DNA from: Bacillota bacterium | Lineage (GTDB): Bacteria > Bacillota > Sulfobacillia > Sulfobacillales > Sulfobacillaceae | Assembly: GCA_021820965.1 (NCBI GenBank) | Contig: JAKACZ010000019.1 | Coordinates: 1 to 64,000 of the forward strand | Reading direction: 5' to 3' | Length of the DNA stretch: 64,000 nucleotides | The notes under the pieces: generated by a model | What the model was told of the DNA's origin: nothing | The model's input: the letters and a program-made list of their open reading frames with translations, nothing else | Databases searched by the model: none | Program-made: the position numbers and the translations under genes | In this document: positions 1 through 9,668 of the stretch, piece by piece | How the letters are laid out: every line of letters starts with the position of its first letter | Numbering within the stretch: position 1 is the first letter of the stretch

Positions 1-105
1 GGGAAGAAACCGGATGATGCCGAGATGACCACCCTAAACATCGAGCGACCCGAAGGCCAAAATTTCCAGTGGAATTACACCATTCGGCCCCGCGTCAAGG
101 TCTAA
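1..105 (+). pseudogene. C-terminal tail of an ISAzo13-type transposase
   Basis: The frame is open from the window edge to a TAA at 103. Its last residues include the pattern WNYTIRPR preceded by a Leu-Asn-x-Glu stretch, which resembles the C-terminus I know from ISAzo13-family DDE transposases. Only 34 residues are visible, so the rest may lie intact outside the window. It opens a stretch of broken mobile-element sequence that runs to about 2.8 kb. Confidence 0.5.
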
Positions 106-139
106 ACGCCGAAAATAGCAACTTAATTTTTTATGGCTC

Positions 140-304
140 CTTAGTGTCCTCAATGCTCTGACCAGCCAGATCTTGCGGAGTGTCAAAATCGGCGGGAATT
201 TTGGTGTGGTCAATCCGGTCATTGTGGGGCATACCGTCTTCGTCACTAATGGCTGGGGCTATGCCATGGCCATCCCGCTATCCCGGCTCATGCCGTCATC
301 GTAA
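140..304 (+). pseudogene. remnant of a PQQ-type beta-propeller protein
   Basis: A reading frame with no start codon ends at a TAA at 302. It reads LNALTSQIL, then GGNFGVVNPVIVGHTVFV and TNGWGYAMAIPLS. This resembles the last blade of a PQQ-dependent dehydrogenase or quinoprotein-like beta-propeller. About 50 residues survive, and upstream the frame runs into unrelated DNA. It is a fragment of a gene lost to rearrangement. Confidence 0.4.
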
Positions 305-326
305 TACGCGCTTGGCCCGCAAACCA

Positions 327-870
327 GTTAAGGACGCCGCGATGACGACCCTCGGAAGTCCCCTGATGAATGCGGCCCGGTGGCACAATTGAACACCGTA
401 CCTGCGCATTCCCATCCTGCGGATACTGCGCCTTCTTAGGCGGCAGCCAAGGAATCTGTGGCCAGACGAAGATGCAGCGGATGGTCTACAGCTTTTGCGA
501 GGAGCACGAACTGGACGCACTCTGCGTCGGAGAAAACACAACGGGGGCAACTTGATCAATCTCCCGGCGTATGTTCGGAGCCGGCAAGCCAAGGCGAACG
601 CTGCCGAGCGGTCTGATGCGGCATCTGGCTCGATCCAAGAAGCACTTTGGGTTTCACGGGGGGGATCCGGTTAAAGCGGTGGTTCCCGAGGCAATATGCA
701 AGAAACCTGCCGTGTTATGGTCGGATCAGTGGCCACTTCGACGTTACCATCGATGGCCACAAAGTGGCCCAAGGGATTTCGTACCGGTTGTTGTCGTGTG
801 CTCTAACGCGGGGACGGCTGGCAGTATACTCGACAAGAAAGGGGAGCACGGCTCCTCCCCGGTCTGCATG
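327..870 (+). pseudogene. iscB: decayed C-terminal third of an IscB protein plus element right end
   Basis: Three short frames together match the C-terminal part of the intact IscB at 12387..13775: a KDAA/MNAARW piece near 327-390, TKMQRMVYSF followed by ELDALCVGE near 466-535 (the RuvC-III region), and SKKHFGFHGGDPVKAVVPE near 631-692. Frameshifts separate them and no N-terminus, bridge helix or HNH remains. The match is followed at about 840-866 by a GGGGAGCACGGCTCCTCCCC palindrome, like the palindrome after the intact iscB. It is a dead relative of the same element family. Confidence 0.7.
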
Positions 871-894
871 CTGAATTTTTCCGCACGTGCATGA

Positions 895-1766
895 AACCTT
901 AGGTGTAATGTATAGTTGCCATGGAAAGGAACGATTTTAAATGGTTATTGACGGACGTGCGATGACGTGGCTTCAGAAACATCATGTGCATCAATTAGCT
1001 ATTCGGATTAAGATTAGGCCAGGGTGAGTCCCGAGTTATGACCCATTTGTAGAGTGGGATCCGCAAGACGTGAACGGACTTGTGGCGCGACCATACGAAC
1101 AAATCACAATGTACACGCCGGATTGGATGAGCGATGACGCGTGGCAACAGGTCAAACTGGTCTGGCATCCGCTTTGGAAAAAAGTTGTCATAAGGGGGTG
1201 GAATCCTCAGTTTGGCATCGATGGGCCTGCCGCGCATAAAAAAAGCGCTTGGTAGTAACGTTTACACCGACCACGTTACGCCAAAACGTCCCAGTGTTCG
1301 GCCCTCCGAATCGCCTGAAGGCACCAATACCGTTGGGATTTACGCCACGGTCCGTCGTGCATCGGTACATAGCTTTGGGGAATAGCACTTCTCTGGTCTC
1401 CGATGTTTTCGCCCATAGTGACTAGTGGCAGCCATTTTGGCCAGCTTAAACGCGGCCAGATCGCTGTCACATGTGTGTCCAATCCAGTAAGGCCGCCCTT
1501 ATATTGCATGGGGCAGGGATTGCGCGAGAGGCCGCCATCACACCGAAGATCCGTGAGAAAGTACAGATCCCCGGATCCTTCCATGATCTTCCTGAAGGGT
1601 GATACCCCGAAAGCGCAGATTGGACCAACTGATGCTGAGCATCTTCAGGCATAAGGTTCCCTGATGTGGAAGAAGGAATCCTATGCGCCTCAAACCCTCC
1701 GTTGCGCCCGATATCGCCCGAGACCCCGGATCTTCTTAACTCAAAAAGCATGACGGGCATATTTTT
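895..1766. other. gene-poor, degraded DNA
   Basis: No convincing gene is visible in this stretch. A 61-codon frame at 1070-1255 and several overlapping frames on both strands between 1276 and 1760 have no recognisable domain and no clear ribosome site. The context of broken mobile elements on both sides suggests eroded insertion sequences. Confidence 0.5.
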
Positions 1767-2618
1767 GTCGAGTAGCCTGCAGGCGCCGTGCTGTAGGTGG
1801 ACTGTCGCTCTGTTGGCCGGCCCTTTCGGGTGACGGTGCCTCAGTACGCCACCCTACCCGATTTTCTGCAGGCCCTCTAAAATTCCGTACCGCGGGTTTT
1901 CCCTGGTACGGCTTCAAACGACCACTCCTCCCGGAGTCTGCTGCAGCACGGGACTGGCTTAAAGGCACCCGCCTGTACCCCGGCTGCCTGGCGCGTTGGC
2001 TCCGACGTACGGAGATGCGCGGACCCCACCGGCATGCCCAGCACCGTATCTGATCCGGCCGCCTTGCCCATCCCTCGGATCGTCCACGGGTCCTTTGCCT
2101 ACCCGGCGGTTCTCATACCCGCCTGATCTCCGGCACTATGACCCGATCCGCCAGACTCGGTCCCACGACCCGATTTCCTGCAGCAGCAGTTATACGGGCT
2201 GCCTTGCTCTTCCCGGGTGGTCCGAGCGGGCACCGAGTCCTTCCCAGCTTTGCTTGCTGTACTCTGTTCCCGTGCCGTTGTCCATACACCGCATGGGCTT
2301 TGGGTGCCTGTGCCCGACTCTTCCCCAAAGCTACCAGCCTTCGCCTCCGCGCGCCGGGCTCGGCCCCTGGACGCCGAGACACCCACTTCCGTCCGGAGTC
2401 TTCTTTCGATGCCGCAACATTCGCTTCATGCTACGGCCCGGCAACTCATGAGCCTCCCTGGTGGGTCTCACCCTCGCGGCAACGGAGACCTTACCCTCGG
2501 AGCTTGCACCGAGTGGGTCACCCCAGCTCGATGTCCGATTGATTACACGCTCGGACGGGCAGTCCGCGCGGCCGGACTTACACCGGCTAGTACATCAAGG
2601 TTACTGGCTGCACCGCAC
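1767..2618 (-). mobile_element. ORF-less group II intron
   Basis: Read on the minus strand, the element starts with the group II 5' consensus GTGCG at 2618. It contains the motif ACGGGAACAGAG that is familiar from group II domain I. Near its end (1914-1881) is a domain V-like hairpin: CCGTACC pairs with GGTACGG around a short capped stem with a 2-nt 3' bulge. A domain VI-like arm (GCCTGCAG pairing with CTGCAGGC) leads to TACTCGAC at 1767, placing a bulged A just before the 3' end. The arm carries an insertion of roughly 100 nt. The length is 852 nt, with no reverse transcriptase frame. The lower part of domain V is imperfect, so activity is uncertain. A related 5' fragment lies at 41165-41456. 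Confidence 0.6.
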
Positions 2619-2787
2619 GGAGATGATTACATGGCCCTACGGCTGCCTGGCCGCCTTAGGATCCAGCCTGGAAACCCTGCTCTTGGGCCGCATGGCTGAT
2701 GCTGCCGATCGCTTTCAGCTGGCCCCGATTTCAAAGCGGCCGCATCCCTGCAGCTCGAGAACGGAATCATGAAGCAGGAATGCGCGC

Positions 2788-3600
2788 TTAACCTGACCGG
2801 TGCAAGTAAACAATCCCATTTCGTGGGTTGTGCGGGTGGTCGCTCTCTACGCCAAACCCAAAATCATGGAGAATGTTTAGCGTTCGTTCATGTAGGGCGG
2901 GGCTATGGTATTCCATGACGATGTTCCTGGTGCGGGCTAGAGTGTTAGCAGATCCTTCCAGGACGTCTAGTTCCGCTCCTTCTACATCAATCTTCAAGAG
3001 ATCAATCTCTCCAACATCGTGAGCACTTGTGTACAGGTCCAGGGTCGTGCTGGGCACGCCAATTTTGTCTACGGGGTCAGAGCGGACCAAGTCAGGTGCG
3101 ATTGTCCCTTGCGTTCCATGCGCTACTACTGTCAGATGGACAGTACCGGGCTTGCGGCTTAGGCCTACGGGATTGAGATGAATCCGATCAAACGCGTTAA
3201 AATCGCGATTTCGGCGAGCCTTCGCAAACACATACGGAACTGGTTCAAACGCATGTACTTCGGCCGCGGGAAAGCAACTCTTCACACACAACGTGAACAT
3301 TCCGATATTGGCGCCGGCGTCCACAACGACGGGCCGACGATTCATGGGGAACTCGAAAGGGCTACCCGATTGGAAATAATCTCGGACTACCTGGCGGTAG
3401 ATGCCGACATCACTGGCGACCTCGCTTAGTTTTGATTGGGTGTGAAACCGGGCACCTCGACGTGGCCGAAACGTTAGCTCAATGTCGTGGTCGTGAGTCG
3501 AGAGTTGCAGTTTTCGTTGCAGGGTGAACAGGGCATAGCGCATTTGATTTGGGCGGTCATGAATGTACTGTACATCGTGCATCCACTTCGATAGCGGCAT
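2788..3600 (-). CDS. FkbM-family SAM-dependent methyltransferase
   Basis: The 270-residue protein has a class I SAM fold. Motif I VVDAGANIG is at residues 92-100, an FEP acidic loop at 118-120, and LLKIDVEGAE with a following VLEG in the second half; these are hallmarks of the FkbM family, which O-methylates sugars or related substrates. I chose the ATG at 3600 because GGAGGG precedes it by about six bases; an upstream in-frame ATG at 3678 lacks such a site. There is no signal peptide. It stands alone next to the intron relic, so its substrate cannot be inferred. Confidence 0.8.
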   Translation of the reverse strand: MPLSKWMHDVQYIHDRPNQMRYALFTLQRKLQLSTHDHDIELTFRPRRGARFHTQSKLSEVASDVGIYRQVVRDYFQSGSPFEFPMNRRPVVVDAGANIGMFTLCVKSCFPAAEVHAFEPVPYVFAKARRNRDFNAFDRIHLNPVGLSRKPGTVHLTVVAHGTQGTIAPDLVRSDPVDKIGVPSTTLDLYTSAHDVGEIDLLKIDVEGAELDVLEGSANTLARTRNIVMEYHSPALHERTLNILHDFGFGVESDHPHNPRNGIVYLHRSG

Positions 3601-3850
3601 GGGCCTCCCTCCAATCCGTCGACGTCGCGCAATTGCTCCGTGGCAGCGGGAAAAAATTCCTCGCATGCCGATCCTCATCTAGGCCAGTCATGTTAAGTTA
3701 ACATGGGCTGCATTGTCAATGGAGCGCTGCTTCATTCGGTGCCTTTTGTCTAATTATGTAAAATTATTCTACATGATGGCACAAAATGAGGTATAAATGG
3801 AAGGAAGCACAATCAGATCAGACAATTGATGTAACAAGGGAGCGATCCAA

Positions 3851-4861
3851 GTGCTGCGCTGGAACCGCCAATACCATCTTGATACTGCGCGACCCATTTC
3901 GTTTCACGCGCAGGTGCGCCAGTCGTTGCGGCCCGCATCCTGGGGGGTCGCCGGGGGAGCCTATCGACTGGCCGTTGCGGTGGAGCGCCACGCGGTGCGG
4001 CACGGGGACCAACAGCTGGCCAAGCGAATGCAGGACGTAGTCATCGCGGTCAGCCCGAAGCTTCCGATATCGCGCCCCGCCACGCTGACTGAGCTGGAGC
4101 GGGCGGCGGCCCGCGCCGCTGCGGCGGAACTCTGGGTCGAGGCGCTGGACTATACCGAGGCGATCTTGGCGCAGCGCCCCGCCAGTCCGAGTGTCCGCCT
4201 GCGCGCACTCGCCAACCGTGCCAGCGCGCTCCAGGTGATGGGCCGGCTGTCGGAAGCGGTGCAGGCGTATGATCAGTTGCAGGCGGATGGCGAAGCGTGG
4301 CAGCGGCTCGCCTTAGAATACCGGATTGGCTTTGCCGTGGCGCGAGAGGCAGCGCAATGGTACCGGGGCCATCCGGTCGAGCTCGCGGTCGTTGGGGATG
4401 CTACGCCGTACTTGGGCCAGGCGCCTGTGACTTGGATGGGCTACTGGTGGCTTTTGGGGCATGTGGCGATGCGCCGCCATCCGACGCGGCTGGCAGGGAT
4501 TCGTCACAGCAGTCTCCGCTCGTTTGGGCTGGATTGGCAACGGCATTGGGATCAGGCGTTGTGGGGCCTGGATCTCTTCATCGCGACCGGGGAGGCCGAG
4601 GTTGGGACCGCCGAGCGGCGGCTTCACGCGGCATTGACCGACCCTGCGACGCTACAGTGTATTGGGCGCAGCAGCTGGATTGACCTCTACGGCGACTGGC
4701 TGGCCTACCTACTGACGCACCGCCCGCTGGATGCCCCAGCGGCAGTGGAGCGATTTGTCGCGTGGTGTCGCCACAAGGGCTACGACGGGTGGGCGTCGTA
4801 TTGGGAGAACCGGTTGTCTCAATCACCCGCCATTGTGTCGGCAGGCCGAAGAAACCAATGA
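3851..4861 (+). CDS. unknown TPR-like helical protein
   Basis: A 336-residue protein begins with GTG after GGGAGCG. It is rich in Ala, Leu, Trp and Arg. Residues of roughly 75-160 have the alternating small and large pattern of helical repeats (for example ALDYTEAILAQRP and ALQVMGRLSEAVQAYDQL), typical of tetratricopeptide repeats. The second half is Trp-rich (WMGYWWLLGH) without a recognised motif. There is no signal peptide or clear membrane helix. It is monocistronic. I do not recognise a family; a scaffold or regulator role is possible but unsupported. Confidence 0.6.
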   Translation: MLRWNRQYHLDTARPISFHAQVRQSLRPASWGVAGGAYRLAVAVERHAVRHGDQQLAKRMQDVVIAVSPKLPISRPATLTELERAAARAAAAELWVEALDYTEAILAQRPASPSVRLRALANRASALQVMGRLSEAVQAYDQLQADGEAWQRLALEYRIGFAVAREAAQWYRGHPVELAVVGDATPYLGQAPVTWMGYWWLLGHVAMRRHPTRLAGIRHSSLRSFGLDWQRHWDQALWGLDLFIATGEAEVGTAERRLHAALTDPATLQCIGRSSWIDLYGDWLAYLLTHRPLDAPAAVERFVAWCRHKGYDGWASYWENRLSQSPAIVSAGRRNQ

Positions 4862-5384
4862 TGTCACTCAGTAGCACTCTATCTGCCATCGGCGACAAGC
4901 GCGGCCGGGAGAGTAGATAGTTTGTCTTGGTCCCGGGGCCAGCGATCTGGAAGGTTATCCTCCGCCTACGCCATAATCAAAACCCGGTGGAAGGCGGAAC
5001 AGTCGCTGACTGACCATGGATTGCGCAAGCGACATGGCGGCATACTCACCTCTAGCATATGCGATCTATCGTGTCGGGCATGACGCGAGCTCCATCCCTA
5101 CTCGTTGCCAGAGGATACTCAACACACGGAAGTGCGTGAGCATCCGCGGCGGTGTCCGCCAGGGAACTTCCGGCACCATGCCGCGTGAAAGAGCGAACGT
5201 GACGAATTTAGCCGGTCAGCTGTCAAGGCGTAAGCCTGTTCGAATTGCGGCGAATTTCGGTGAAAATCCGGGAATGGCGTTTGTCGTGGCGGACAAACGC
5301 CGAGAAAAAAGCTGTAGAAGTTTCGCGCCGAGATTTTAAGACGGTGCTAGGCCTCATTACCCGTGAGTTCATTGTCAATTCCAG
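4862..5384. other. intergenic region without a visible gene
   Basis: Only short frames occur here. The longest (5016-5339, plus) has no recognisable domain. The stretch near 5240-5310 with repeated GGCGAATTTCGG-like and TTTGTC...GACAAACG inverted pieces could be an eroded insertion-sequence end, but I cannot name it. Confidence 0.4.
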
Positions 5385-6248
5385 CTATGAGTCGTGACTG
5401 CTTGGGGCTTGAGGGCGAGATCCATAATCGCCAAAAGGGTCATCCCGTTTCCGAATGGCGTCACGCCAGCCCGTCGATTCACTCATTTTAATGAAATCAT
5501 TGCCTTCTCGAGTATGTCGGGCGACGCCGTCAAACAGAGTACCCAATGTTCTAGAAGTGGCCATACCCATGTTTTCTACGGTTTGGTTGCAAAGCAGCTT
5601 AAGCATGATAAGTTGGTTGGTCGGCACACGAGCCATACGCCGGGCTAAATTGACGGCATGCTCAAGGAGTTGGCCTTCGGGCACCGTCTCTAAAATGAGG
5701 CCCATGTCCTTGGCCACTGAGGCGGGGATTTCGTCGCCAGTTAATAAATAGCGTTTGGCGCGTTCCAGTCCCATGCGATACACCCACATCGCGGTCGTGG
5801 GGGTGCCCCACACGCGAGAGGGTGGATAGCCAAAGACCGCGTTGTCAGCGGCGACAATTATGTCTGCGCAGAGAACCATGTCTGTTCCGCCGCCGATGCA
5901 CCATCCTTGAACCGCGGCAATCGTCGGCTTATGCGAATACCAAAGTTTCATGTAGGTATCGACAAAACGGGACATCATGGTAAAGTCTGCAACGGAATCC
6001 CACCGATGGTCTGAACTAGCCTCTTGAGACTGGCATTTGGTAGCCCACCCCAAGTCATAGCCTGCGCAGAACGCGGGGCCTTCGGCGCGCAATAGAATGA
6101 CGCGGGCATTATCATCGGCATTGGCCGCGTCGATTGCTGCCGCCAATTCGTCCCGCAACCCGGGCGTTATGGCGTTGTACTCATGAGGTCGGTTTAAGAT
6201 AATCGTGTATACGCCTGATTCTAATTGCGTGGTCAATGTTGTGGCCAT
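5385..6248 (-). CDS. enoyl-CoA hydratase/isomerase (crotonase family)
   Basis: The 287-residue protein has the crotonase oxyanion-hole motifs GPAFCAGYDLG and the loop GWCIGGGTDMVLCADI. It follows NRPHEYNAIT near the N-terminus, as is usual for this superfamily. It probably hydrates 2-enoyl-CoA or performs a related step in acyl-CoA breakdown in the cytoplasm. It is the last gene of a minus-strand group with an acyl-CoA ligase (29 bp upstream) and a 3-hydroxyacyl-CoA dehydrogenase, consistent with beta-oxidation. GGAGG lies just upstream of the ATG. The exact substrate is not visible. Confidence 0.9.
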   Translation of the reverse strand: MATTLTTQLESGVYTIILNRPHEYNAITPGLRDELAAAIDAANADDNARVILLRAEGPAFCAGYDLGWATKCQSQEASSDHRWDSVADFTMMSRFVDTYMKLWYSHKPTIAAVQGWCIGGGTDMVLCADIIVAADNAVFGYPPSRVWGTPTTAMWVYRMGLERAKRYLLTGDEIPASVAKDMGLILETVPEGQLLEHAVNLARRMARVPTNQLIMLKLLCNQTVENMGMATSRTLGTLFDGVARHTREGNDFIKMSESTGWRDAIRKRDDPFGDYGSRPQAPSSHDS

Positions 6249-6277
6249 GGGTCCTCCTTGCTTCTACGAATTACGCA

Positions 6278-7891
6278 TCAAACGTCCGACCCGTCCGGTG
6301 TGATGTTGTGGAATTGTTCCCGTAGACGAAATTTCTGGATTTTGCCCAAGGGAGTACGGGGAAATTGGTCGGTGAGCTGCCAATAGCGAGGGACTTTGTA
6401 GTGGGCTAATCGCGTCGCGGCAAACGCTCGTAACTCCTCTATCGTGACGGTCGACCCGGAGGCTAGTTGCACGAACGCGGCCGCCTGTTCTCCCCAATAG
6501 GCGTCGGGGATTCCCACTACCGCGACTTCCATAATGGCAGAATGCGTGGCTAACACGTCTTCGACTTCTTTGGGATAAATGTTTTCCCCACCTCGGATAA
6601 TCAGATCGGTTATTCGGCCTTCCACCCGTACGTACCCGCGACTATCCATCGTGCACAGATCTCCGGTGTGGAGCCATCCGTCCCGGTCGATCGCCGTTTG
6701 GGTTGCGTCGGGGCGATCGAAATAGCCCGCCATGACTAAATAACCCCGGACACACAGTTCTCCCGGTTCACGCACGGGTACAATGGCGCCCGTATTGGGA
6801 TTCACGATTTTCACCTCGGCGTGGGGCAGAGGGCGGCCGACGGTCGAAGCCTTGTCTTCCGCCGAATCATCGGGACTAGTTTGGGTAATGATGGGGGACG
6901 CTTCCGTCTGCCCGAATACGGTACTGAACCGGGCATTGCTCGTCTCTTCCACTAAGCGCACCACCTCGGGCGGCACCTGGGCGCCGCCCGACCATACGTA
7001 GCGCAACGATTCCAGGTTCCGGTGCGCTCGGTCGGGATGGGACCATACCGCCTGGATCATGGTGGGCACCATGGGAGCAACATCGACGCGATAGGTTTCC
7101 AGTAACTCCAGCACGGTGGCGGGAATAAATTGCGGGACCAATACTTGGGTGCCCAGGGTCTGCACGGCGCCCAGCACTCCCAACCCACTACCCGAGGAGT
7201 GGAATAGGGGAATGGCAGACAACCAGATGTTGTGGTCAGTGGCTCCGCCCCTCGTGGCCACGAACCGTGCATTGTTGACCAATCCCGAATGTCGTAGCAT
7301 CGCCCCTTTGGGGACACCGGTGGTCCCCGACGTATATTGAATCTGCGCAATGTCGTCGGGTTGGACCGGCGGAAGGGATCCGTTCGGGCCGCTGGATGCG
7401 CAGAACTCCTGCCAGTCGGCAAATGATACTACCGTCTGCAAATCGGGCAGGGTCGAGCGAACTGAGTCGAGGATATTTCGCAGGTCATTACCATGAAACT
7501 CCTCGACCAGGAATAGCCCCACTACCCGAGATTGCTGAAGAACATACTGGAGTTCCCGTGCTTGATACGCGGGATTGACCGTGACTAGGGTGATATTGGC
7601 CAGAGCGGCTCCAAACTCGAGCATGACCCATTCGGGAATATTGTTCGCCCACACGGCAATCCGGTCTCGGGGTTGGAAGTGCTGCAGCAACGCATGAGCA
7701 CACTGCTCTGCAGCGTTCCATAAGCTTTCATACGTCCAGGTGCGCCGCCATGCGACCGTGGCCGTCCCCTCGACTAACGCCAACTGTTTAGGGGCGGCCT
7801 GATAGGCTTTCCATAAGACGTCTCCGACAGTGTCCTGTGTCATCTGCTCGGATGTGTCCGCGGGCCAATACGATGTGGTGAGCTTCTCCAC
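6278..7891 (-). CDS. AMP-forming acyl-CoA ligase
   Basis: The 537-residue enzyme belongs to the adenylate-forming family. The P-loop-like motif YTSGTTGVPKG is at residues 186-196, the GWLHTGDL and GRITDLIIRGGENIYP motifs lie in the C-terminal third, and PRTPLGKIQK carries the catalytic lysine region near the end. It activates a fatty or aromatic acid to its CoA thioester. Its position between enoyl-CoA hydratase and 3-hydroxyacyl-CoA dehydrogenase genes favours a fatty acid. The length is normal. A GAGGGACGAGG-type ribosome site precedes the ATG. Confidence 0.92.
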   Translation of the reverse strand: MEKLTTSYWPADTSEQMTQDTVGDVLWKAYQAAPKQLALVEGTATVAWRRTWTYESLWNAAEQCAHALLQHFQPRDRIAVWANNIPEWVMLEFGAALANITLVTVNPAYQARELQYVLQQSRVVGLFLVEEFHGNDLRNILDSVRSTLPDLQTVVSFADWQEFCASSGPNGSLPPVQPDDIAQIQYTSGTTGVPKGAMLRHSGLVNNARFVATRGGATDHNIWLSAIPLFHSSGSGLGVLGAVQTLGTQVLVPQFIPATVLELLETYRVDVAPMVPTMIQAVWSHPDRAHRNLESLRYVWSGGAQVPPEVVRLVEETSNARFSTVFGQTEASPIITQTSPDDSAEDKASTVGRPLPHAEVKIVNPNTGAIVPVREPGELCVRGYLVMAGYFDRPDATQTAIDRDGWLHTGDLCTMDSRGYVRVEGRITDLIIRGGENIYPKEVEDVLATHSAIMEVAVVGIPDAYWGEQAAAFVQLASGSTVTIEELRAFAATRLAHYKVPRYWQLTDQFPRTPLGKIQKFRLREQFHNITPDGSDV

Positions 7892-7998
7892 AACCTCGTC
7901 CCTCCTGACATGAGTTTTTTGGATAAGGCCTCTTTACGCATGAAATGTCCGACCTTACCGGTTGCCGGGGTGATAGGGGTAAATGAGTAAACTTGGCG

Positions 7999-8988
7999 TC
8001 ACTTCTTGAAAGATCGTTGATCATTTTTGTCTTCTCGGGGATAGGTATACCAACCTATTCCCGTTTTACGCCCCAACTGGCCTTCTTTCACTTTTTCCAC
8101 CAGAGAACCACAAGGCTTCCAATCGCGGTCTCCGGTGTCCTCGTACATTTGCTGCATGGCCAGGTAAGTCACGTCATTGCCAGATAGGTCCATGATTTCG
8201 AAAGGACCCATCGGGTGATGGAAGGCCTGGCGGCAGATGAGATCAATATCGTGAAAATCGGCAATCCCGGCCTCATATAACGCCATGGCTTCCCGCTCCA
8301 TTGCACCTAAGATGCGATTGGCCACAAATCCAGGGATTTCGTTACGGATGAGGACCCCGACGCGTCCGATGCGATGACAGAATTCAAGTGCCGCATGCGC
8401 TGTCGCTTCGGACGTGTTAGCGTTCACAACTACCTCCACGCACTCTACGGTCAATGGCGGAAAGAAGAAGTGAAGGTTCAACACTTTATCGGGACGCGCA
8501 GTGTTGGAAGCCAACTGTGAACTGACAATGGTCGAACTATTGGTCGCTAGAATGGCATGAGGGGGAGCCCAGTGATCTAATTGGGCAAAGATTTCTCTTT
8601 TAAGAGCGAGCTTCTCGACCACGGATTCAATGACCAGGTCGGTTTCGCCGACTGCCGATTCAAGCGATGAGGACACCGAGAGACGGGCCATCGCCGCATC
8701 CTTTTCTGTCGCTGTGAGTTTTTTCTTGGCTACCCATTGATTCATGCGGGCCGCCAATTCACGCTGAGTTCGCCTCAGCGCGGCCGGATCAATGTCGACG
8801 AGAACTGTGTCATAACCGCTTAGCGCGCATAACATCCCGATTTGACTCCCCATCTGTCCGGACCCCACAACAGTCACCCGGGTCATCTCGTCAATAGGCA
8901 GTTCTCTCATCTCCTCTACTGCTCCGGCCGCAGCGGGCTTCTCCTTGGCTATTCTCTTTAACTCAGCCACAGCGTCATGGGGCCACAT
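7999..8988 (-). CDS. 3-hydroxyacyl-CoA dehydrogenase
   Basis: The 329-residue protein has the NAD-binding motif VVGSGQMGSQIG, the LNLHFFFPP catalytic-histidine region, and NEIPGFVANRIL followed by a helical C-terminal domain. These mark the 3-hydroxybutyryl-CoA dehydrogenase family. It oxidises 3-hydroxyacyl-CoA with NAD and is first in the acyl-CoA degradation group. The start is uncertain: about 35 residues precede the Rossmann strand, more than usual. Starts at residue 27 (MRELPID) or 35 (MTRVTV) are possible, and no start has a clean ribosome site. Confidence 0.88.
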   Translation of the reverse strand: MWPHDAVAELKRIAKEKPAAAGAVEEMRELPIDEMTRVTVVGSGQMGSQIGMLCALSGYDTVLVDIDPAALRRTQRELAARMNQWVAKKKLTATEKDAAMARLSVSSSLESAVGETDLVIESVVEKLALKREIFAQLDHWAPPHAILATNSSTIVSSQLASNTARPDKVLNLHFFFPPLTVECVEVVVNANTSEATAHAALEFCHRIGRVGVLIRNEIPGFVANRILGAMEREAMALYEAGIADFHDIDLICRQAFHHPMGPFEIMDLSGNDVTYLAMQQMYEDTGDRDWKPCGSLVEKVKEGQLGRKTGIGWYTYPREDKNDQRSFKK

Positions 8989-9239
8989 GCCATGAACCGT
9001 TCATCCGGTGACCGGCCCATTGCAGTGGAGCAGCCTGTCCTTGAGCCCCTCTTAGAAAAGGTTCAAATGAGCAGTGGTCATGGAGTCGGTCGATAGGGGC
9101 TTTCCTTTTTGTGTCGGTTTGCAATTTTCTTGAATATACAGCGGATTTCCATTTACGTCAACGTTATTCTGAAAAATGTCATAGTGAAGTCGGAAACATC
9201 CGAAGAGATTACCGGGGCAATTTCATGACAAGTTGGCTA

Positions 9240-9437
9240 TTTGTGGACCAGCCCTAACTTTTTTTGATCAATGAGAGAAAAAAATCGTTCGGCAAAGCTC
9301 CGATTGTGGATTGACTCTTCGAGGACAAGATGATACGCCGCGTAGAAACATACGTATTGAGGCCGGGGCCGGCATAATCGTCGCGCACAAGATCGCGTGG
9401 GATCCCAACCATGTCCAGTAGAAACCCGCCAGGTCAA
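9240..9437 (-). other. possible phosphatase remnant, low certainty
   Basis: In one minus-strand frame the reading LLDMVGIPRDLVRDDYA recalls the segment after the catalytic loop in tyrosine/serine phosphatases. The upstream catalytic CxxxxxR part is absent and the rest does not match. It may be a gene fragment or chance. Confidence 0.15.
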
Positions 9438-9507
9438 CAGGCGCGCTTATGAAGGCCTGCTCCGCCGAGTGCTCGCCTCCGGCGATCCGTATCAGGTGGA
9501 GTTCTTG

Positions 9508-9521
9508 GTGATAACTGTCAC
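9508..9521. promoter_or_regulatory. CRP/FNR-type operator upstream of tpx
   Basis: GTGATAACTGTCAC fits the GTGA-N6-TCAC palindrome seen in many gaps of this window. It lies about 150 bp before the tpx start. Confidence 0.5.
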
Positions 9522-9668
9522 ACTTCTCTTACGCCGACTGTACAACAATGATGTTATTCTGAGGATGCGGGATCGGGTCCGGCTACATGCTTACTGTGCC
9601 GCCATCGCGTGTTGTGGAACATGATCCTGGAGAATCCTACGAAATTCACCCATATGGGGGGTATAATC

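Noticed and set aside
1996-2772. Long plus-strand frames of 100-160 codons
   Set aside because: They are antisense to the group II intron; similar spurious frames are common opposite structured GC-rich RNAs.
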